From Pestalotiopsis fici W106-1 (Eukaryota > Ascomycota > Sordariomycetes > Amphisphaeriales > Sporocadaceae): a DNA stretch of 64,000 nucleotides. The translations under genes and the position numbers were made by a program. Under the pieces are notes generated by a model. The model made no database searches. It was not told where the DNA came from and worked only from the letters and a program-made list of their open reading frames with translations. Below are positions 57,985 through 64,000 of this stretch, in pieces. Each line of letters opens with the position of its first letter. Within the stretch, counting starts at the first letter, position 1. The stretch lies in the NCBI RefSeq assembly GCF_000516985.1, contig NW_006917092.1, forward strand, positions 3,178,619 to 3,242,618, in the 5' to 3' direction.

Positions 57985-59319
57985 CTAAATATGGAATTTC
58001 CTGTCCAAAGAACGGATCGCCTTGGCGTCCTGGTTGTTGTAGAGGTCGGTAGTTGGAGCAGAAGCGAGAGCTCTCGGCGAACTGCTTGCGCTGCCACTGC
58101 TTGCAGGGTTGGCACTGCTGGGCTCCGAGTTGGCCGGAGTTGGGTGAAGAAGTGCTGACAGACTTGCCCGACTCGAAGGGTTGACGGTGTCTGAGCCGGC
58201 AGTGCGCGGCGGAGAGACACTGTGCGTTCTTGGAGGCGTCAGGCGAGGAGCAGCAGTTGGCATGGCAGGCAGAGGACCCTGAGGATTGCGTGCGCTCGTC
58301 GTTGCGATACGGGGGTCGATCATGACGGCATGAGCAGCTGCCTGCTGTAATTGTTGCAGGCGTGGGGAGGTCGAAGCTGCGATGGTCTGAACGGGTGGGT
58401 ATGCACTGACGGCTGCGACTGGAGGAAGCCTGTCCTGCTCATATAGTGCTGGCGGGCGCGGGTACAATGAGGGTTGGCTGGAAGCAGATGTCGTGGGAGG
58501 AGGCAGCTGTGGCAGAGGCTGCGGTAGAGGTTGCATGTGAGGACTGAGCAGATGAGGCTGCATATGAGGCTGAGGTTGCAATCTGGGAATGGCGTGGACC
58601 TTTGCATCTGGAGACATGCGCGGCATCCCCCAAGGGGGAGTGCCATTGGGAGACGGTGGCCACGCAGCCATCCATGCTGGGTGAGGAGGCCAGGCGTAGG
58701 GATACTGAGATGGTTCTGGAGGAGGCGGCTGGGTCGTGTATGGCTGCATAGGCGTTCTCGTCAGAGCGGGAGGGTTGGTGTCGTGCAAGCTCGACTCTGG
58801 ATACATGCCCTTGGCAGGGACAATGTGCCTTAGGCTGGCGTCGGAGGTGGGCTGTGGCAGTTCTGGAGTATTGTGCTGCGGTCTCGAGTAGTATGAAATG
58901 AGGTGTAGATGTTGGCCCTGCGAGGTTGTGATGCTGAAAGACTGCTTCATGAGGCCATCTGCCTTGTATCGGTAGCCCTCGGGCTCTCCATCGGGGTCTT
59001 CATCACTGAAGCGACCGCTGTCGGGAGTCCTGCCGTTGCTGCGTCTCGAGTTGCCAAAGCCGCTGCCTCTCTTGCCTTCCATTTCGCGGTATGTGAGGAA
59101 GCTACCCGACACTCTGCTCGCACTCCACGACTTGCCATCGGTCCACCGCCGCATACCAGCTTCTCTTTCATCCCACACGAAAACGGATCCAGATCTGATC
59201 GACTGCCTCTCCTTCTCTGATAACCGCCTCTGTACTCTGGGCAAAAGACCTAGCCTGCATGCCTCGAACAACTTGATGGCGTCTGCGGGAGTCCGCACGA
59301 AGCCATGGTATGTCTCCAT
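57985..59319 (-). CDS. pac2: WOPR-domain transcription factor, Pac2 type (Gti1/Pac2 family)
   Basis: This intron-free frame encodes 444 residues from the ATG at 59319; 43 further upstream codons begin only with TTG. The two WOPR boxes are complete. Box a (1-85) runs METYHGFVRTPADAIKLFEA, then RRLSEKERQSIRSGSVFVWD, RRWTDGKSWSASRVSGSFLT and YREMEGK; box b (about 117-144) runs YRYKADGLMKQSFSI then HLHLISYY. The REAGMRRWTDGKSWSASRVSG wording is that of Pac2 rather than the Sge1/Ryp1/Wor1 branch. The rest is a low-complexity region rich in P, Q and S. Family members bind DNA directly. In fission yeast Pac2 controls the onset of sexual development, and in filamentous fungi relatives affect conidiation and host entry. 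The upstream DNA is unusually long and empty, as is common for regulators with long leaders. Confidence 0.91.
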   Translation of the reverse strand: METYHGFVRTPADAIKLFEACRLGLLPRVQRRLSEKERQSIRSGSVFVWDEREAGMRRWTDGKSWSASRVSGSFLTYREMEGKRGSGFGNSRRSNGRTPDSGRFSDEDPDGEPEGYRYKADGLMKQSFSITTSQGQHLHLISYYSRPQHNTPELPQPTSDASLRHIVPAKGMYPESSLHDTNPPALTRTPMQPYTTQPPPPEPSQYPYAWPPHPAWMAAWPPSPNGTPPWGMPRMSPDAKVHAIPRLQPQPHMQPHLLSPHMQPLPQPLPQLPPPTTSASSQPSLYPRPPALYEQDRLPPVAAVSAYPPVQTIAASTSPRLQQLQQAAAHAVMIDPRIATTSARNPQGPLPAMPTAAPRLTPPRTHSVSPPRTAGSDTVNPSSRASLSALLHPTPANSEPSSANPASSGSASSSPRALASAPTTDLYNNQDAKAIRSLDRKFHI

Positions 59320-62300
59320 GGCTCTTGCGTAATGATGTGGCGTATATGAGGGGGGTGGGGCGCACAGCTGGCGGGAAAGTAGAGAAACGCCCAACAAGAT
59401 ATAGGATTGTTGTAGGTGGTAAGTGTGCTCTTGGAGAGGAGCGACCAAGGATAAGTTATGCTGTGTAGGTACTGATAGAAGTGGTTAATACCTTGTTGTC
59501 GTGTGGGTTTTCGTCTCCTTCTCTTTCTCATATACTATTATTTGAAGCAAAGGAACAAATAATAGTTGGTCGTGTGGTGGTGGTTGTTGGTGGTGGGAAA
59601 GTAGAAGTAGTAGACGAGTAATGAAGAAAAAAAGGATGGAGGTGTGCTTATAATACTATGAAGGTTAAACAATTAAAGTTAGGACAATTTGGACTTGCTT
59701 AACCTTTTTTCGTGCCAAGACTTGTCCTTTCGCTTGGCCCCCCCCCCCCCCCCCCCCCCAAGTTCTTCTTTTCTTTCTGCCCGCTCCCTGGGTCGAGATC
59801 CACACCTGGTACCCTCGCAGGTCAGTAATGTGGATCGTCCCAAAGAGGGTCGGCCACTGCTTAATCCCCGATCTGGTAGGCGAGCACAAATGGCTTGCGC
59901 GGCAGATCCAGTCTCCACCCCACGCTAGAGTCGACGAGTAGCGTAGAGATAGTGGATTGCGGATCCCAGGGCTCCTCTTGTCCACGTAAAGGTTGTCGAG
60001 GTTAGGATGGCTTGGCTATTCCGTAAGAGTGGGAACCTCTTTCTTCTCTCTGTCCCCTCCCCTCTGTCTCTCCCTCTCTGCAGTCTTGTTGCTTGGCTGG
60101 GCTGGGCTGGCTGGCTGGGCCCCCCTCCCCCCAAATCAGAGGTCCAAGGGTGCTGCTGGGAAAAGCTGCGAGATGGGGAGCTGGCTAAAGGGCCGTCTCA
60201 TCCATCTGGCTGGTTTGGTACTGTGTAGTAGGTTGGAATTGCGTTGCTTGATTGGTTCGGCCGTTGCTCGATTTACGAGGGACCATACCCAGTAACCTAT
60301 TTACGCACTATTTTCTGTCAGCTATGCGGAAAACTTCTCGTAGGTACGTACGTACAACAGGTACGTCTTTTCTCTCCTTCTCAAAGATTGCAAAGAAAAA
60401 AAAAAGATTACATTATCCCACTTGGTCGAACGACTTGAGACGATGTCGGCTAGGACAAAGTGACAGAAGCTTGATCCACACTTGCTCTTGCACGACATGC
60501 ACCAGCCAAAGGAGACTGCTCTGAATCTTAAACTATTATCCCATGTTTGGTATACACACTGGTGACGGCAGCACACCTTGCTCTCCCTTTGCATACCCAG
60601 GCACATACTCAAGTAGCTATTTGGCACCGGTCGGCCATAGCAGAAAGACAAGCCGATGACCGCGTGGGGCTTGTTTCTTTGGAGCAAGTTTTACCCGTGG
60701 CAGGCTTGCGAGACGGGCAGGGTATTGGATCTTCCTCACGTCACCCTCGAATGGAGTAGGTCCTGGTGCTGTGCCATATATAACCTGATACACTCTTCGC
60801 AGGCCCGCTACGTATACACATGTCTAGTATTGTGTGCAGAGTACGTAGTGTACTGTGTAGAGTATGCGCCCAGGGATCCACGACAGGGCCGTAGGTGAAT
60901 GACAGAGGGGAGGGGGGGACTACTGGCCCAATGACGACGCCTACTTGGTCATGTCACTCGACTAAAACTCTCTACTGGCCGTGGCTAGCTGAATTTTGAA
61001 ATTTTGTAAGCTTGACATATCGTCCAACTAAGCAAGAGTTGCCAGGACTCAGCCCGCTTAATGCTTGATGCGGGTGGATCAGGTCTTTTATTGAGCAATC
61101 AGGGCCTCTACAGTTGTCCTCTGTACATCCAAGTAGTAGTCGGGTGGCCAGGCAGAAGAGAGAGAAAGAAAAGAAAATGGAAATACAGGTGGCCCATGTG
61201 AAGAATTGACACCAAGGGTGAATGTGATAAACCAATGGAACCAAAAGCCAGCTCAACGCTACAGCAATAGACAGAAATATAACGGGAAATTTTAAGCTTC
61301 ATTAAATGGCATGGCACGAAGTTGCATTGCTTCCACTAGGAGGGAGACTGTGTTCGGGCAGTAGAGTACAGGTATTGGAGGAGCTCGGCTGTACGTACCT
61401 AATCTCGCTGATAGTGCCGAGAATGTACGCGCGTTGGCGTTGCTGGGACTGCTGCTGGTCCGAGGCGCTGCACATGTACCGTTTGTACTCGACCAATTCT
61501 GACAAGTCAGGTATGATACGATGATCAGCCTGCTTTTTATTTCTCTCTGTGTGTGTGTGCAGAGGCAAGTTGTGTCTGCCCAGAGCAGGGAGGGACGATG
61601 CGCAGAAGCGGAGGTCTACCTGAGAGTCGGCGGCAAAGCAAAACCGTCTTACGAACAGTATCTGTCTAGGGGCTCTGTATTCACTATTCAGTACTCGAAG
61701 AGGAGAATCAAGGAGCGGGTACGGCACGCATTGAAGCGTACAAGCAGCCGTCAATCAATGAGTCGGGTGACCTGGGGTATGTGGTTTAAAGGTCTCGGAA
61801 TGTGGGCGTTGCGTTGCTTGGCCTGATCGCTTCTTTCTATGCAAGGTGCTCCAAGTCAGTCAGTACACTGGCAATGTACAATTAGTATGTGTCTGTGGTA
61901 GTATATCCGATAATCCGTTTGCTCTAAAGAAGGGATTGTCAGGTAGGTAGGTAGGGTAGCAAGGGTTTCCGTCAACGCTGCGCGAGCAATCTCCACTGTG
62001 CTAGGCTGATGACGAATGCTGTCTAGACTCTAGAAGGCAGCGATGTGGTGGGAAACAATAATGCTGATGAAAAGCTTAGAAGGGAGGAAGGGGGTGGTGG
62101 GTTCGATATTGCTAGCCTGACTCGACATGATAGGGAATGAATGGCTGGCTGGGAGTACGTATTGAATCGATCGTTTGGCAGTACTGTCTAGTCTGTTCAA
62201 GAACCCTGGTGTGTCAGTGTGAGATGAATTGGACAAGTAGTAGTGATTATGCCCCGAAGTATACGTATTAGGTACCAGGCTTGCGATTAGGATTGTTTCG

Positions 62301-64000
62301 AGAAGTTTGTTTCTTTATGCATCTGGTCTCTGTTCTACAAATGCCGTCTTCACAGCTTTCAAGCTTGCAGTAGCTACGGTAACAGCGACTTTGGATGGGC
62401 GGAGGGCTGTGACTGAACTGGGGCTTGAATTGGATGCTGTCACAGGATAGAACATATGGGTAACTCCTTCTAGAGATGTCTTCTCCAACACCCCCGGGTT
62501 GTCTGAGAGTAAAGCAACTAGACAATGTCCGGCAACTCAATATTTGGTACGCCCTGGACATCGGAATGAATTGGCTTTTGTGGTCCAGCGAATCCAACTG
62601 TTGCCGGCGAAGTGTATCTGTAAACCCCCCGGAATCTTTTAGGCGGTAGAGGTCGGGGCTGTATGGTGCTAGGCATTCTGTCGAATGTCTCTCGGCAGCG
62701 CTGGGCGGTCCTCTTGGCATAATGGTCTAAAAAGCCTTGGATTTTTCGGACTGACCAACATGTTTGTGCATTTGTGTACCTCTGAGCTTTATCTGGGGTT
62801 GCATGTTTCGATCGACAACAGGGCGAAAGGAACTAGAGAAAGAACAATAAGGCCTTCCTTCCACTAGGGAGGCAGGCGAGACTGCAATTAAGAATATGCC
62901 AAGCGCAGCTGCTTAATTGCGATACACGCACCGCCACACTGGCGAGTAAGAGTACCTGGGGGCGGCGGCATGTCTGTATAGGGTAGCAAGTACTGCGGAA
63001 ATTCTGCCAAATAGTTGGCGAGGCGATCAGCAAATAAATCGTAGACGATGATGTGATGCAAAGCCATGCCCAGTGCTTGGCTCTTGACTAAAGATCAAGC
63101 AATCGGCGGCGGCTGTTTACTGTATGTGCATCCGCCTAGATATTGAGTCAGGGATGTTCCGGCGGATATGCATAAGCTTCTAACGATGCCAACAAGCTTA
63201 TTTTCACGGCGAAGACGCTCCAACCTGTCCAGCTTAGTTGGTTGTGCCGCTAGTGGAGCACCACCAATGCTGGCAGTTGTCTGCTGAAGCTTTCTTACCA
63301 CCACTAGAAAGGTGCCTATAGAATTCGGTGAACATTGAAGGTGCACTCATGCATCCTAAAGTGCAGAGAGCATCAATTGTTGGATCATGTATGATTTTAG
63401 GCAACGGTGGTTTGAAGCCTTCCTGCCTTCTGCGCCTTTTCCTCTCTCTTTCCCCTCATGGTTTAATAACCATGCATACTTGTGATGCCATCCGTCTTAC
63501 TCGTAGCATCATGATCTGGCTGTTATCGCATGCTCTTGGCCCATTTGCACTCTCTTCTGAAAGCATTTACAATTTACAGTTACATTGGCAGCACCTACCG
63601 TGGCACCGGCCCTGGCCCTATATGCGCTGGGCCCTATCATGGTATGTTTGCAACGGCAAGTTCCATCGAGTTGCTCTCCCGCCAACCAGAGCCTCGTCGA
63701 TCACCAGCCTGCTTTGGCTATACGTCCGCGCGAGTCAAAGGCTCTAGCTTACGAGTCTTGGGTAGTACTCTTCATGACGACAGAGAACTATGCTTGGCAC
63801 TTATCGGCCGTTATAGGTGGTCAGTCAGCACAACGACCGTCTGCCCTACCGCCAACTATACTACCCACTACATGGTTTATGTCTCTTCCTAGCAGTGTAT
63901 TTCCACATCTTATATGCGTGTCATCATGAGTTCCATGGAGGCTTTGTCGCATTTCTTATGCATTGCCGTGCTACACGCGTCTACCAGTCGTGCATGAGAC
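59320..64000. other. Long upstream region of the pac2-type gene and right edge
   Basis: 4.7 kb without a supportable gene. It contains a 22-base C tract, CT-rich stretches (60050-60085), GTAGGTACGTACGTAC near 60340 and AGGTAGGTAGGTAG near 61941. Open frames of 100-150 codons near 61302-61754, 62268-62720 and 63328-63929 show no resemblance. Part of it may be the transcribed leader of the regulator. Confidence 0.45.
59738..59759. repeat. Homopolymer C tract
   Basis: There are 22 consecutive C residues (G on the strand of the pac2-type gene), about 420 bases upstream of its ATG. Confidence 0.8.

Noticed and set aside
59665..59985. Glycine-rich frame on the minus strand
   Set aside because: The glycines come from the homopolymer C tract; not a protein.
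62268..62720. 150-codon minus-strand frame
   Set aside because: No family resemblance, uneven composition and no splice support; likely chance in GC-richer DNA.
63328..63929. Overlapping frames of 114-139 codons at the right edge
   Set aside because: Three frames are open over the same bases with none clearly protein-like; cannot choose one.

Overview
This window reads as nuclear DNA of a filamentous ascomycete (Pezizomycotina, perhaps a Sordariomycete). Genes are monocistronic and lie on both strands. Introns are short (about 50-150 bases) with GT-AG ends. Two genes encode HET-domain proteins, one gene encodes an AflR-type Zn2Cys6 regulator, one a WOPR (Gti1/Pac2) regulator, and one a lysine-rich histone H1. 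Class and genus are inference; no rRNA, tRNA, CRISPR array or intact transposon was recognised.

Layout. 0-8.7 kb: the 3' end of a zinc-type alcohol dehydrogenase, a nine-exon CorA-like metal transporter with a GMN motif, a convergent five-exon sterol-glucosyltransferase-like enzyme, and a small four-helix (MARVEL-like) membrane protein. 9.5-25 kb: a block that looks like a carbohydrate gene cluster for rhamnogalacturonan (hairy pectin), with a secreted six-hairpin alpha-L-rhamnosidase, an AflR-type regulator, a secreted GH28 rhamnogalacturonan hydrolase, a secreted esterase-713-type alpha/beta hydrolase and a sugar porter. 27.5 kb: a tiny secreted-peptide gene, possibly spliced. 28-30 kb: a six-exon BOR1-like anion transporter. 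31-37 kb: an acidic hypothetical protein and two HET-domain genes arranged tail to tail. 42-47 kb: a five-exon histone H1 and a proline-rich, NPF-containing cytoskeletal or endocytic-type protein. 47-58 kb: a long gene-poor stretch with no intact gene and one possible decayed gene. 58-64 kb: a pac2-type WOPR regulator with a long upstream region rich in homopolymers and CT tracts.

How the genes may work together. The 9.5-25 kb genes would cover cutting of the rhamnogalacturonan backbone, release of rhamnose, possibly removal of an ester substituent, and uptake of the sugar. The AflR-type factor is a candidate local switch. Known pectin regulators (RhaR, GaaR, as published in Aspergillus) are Zn2Cys6 proteins of a different type, so an AflR-type regulator here would be unusual. 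Exon structures were derived by hand from reading frames and splice consensus; all of those given close in frame.
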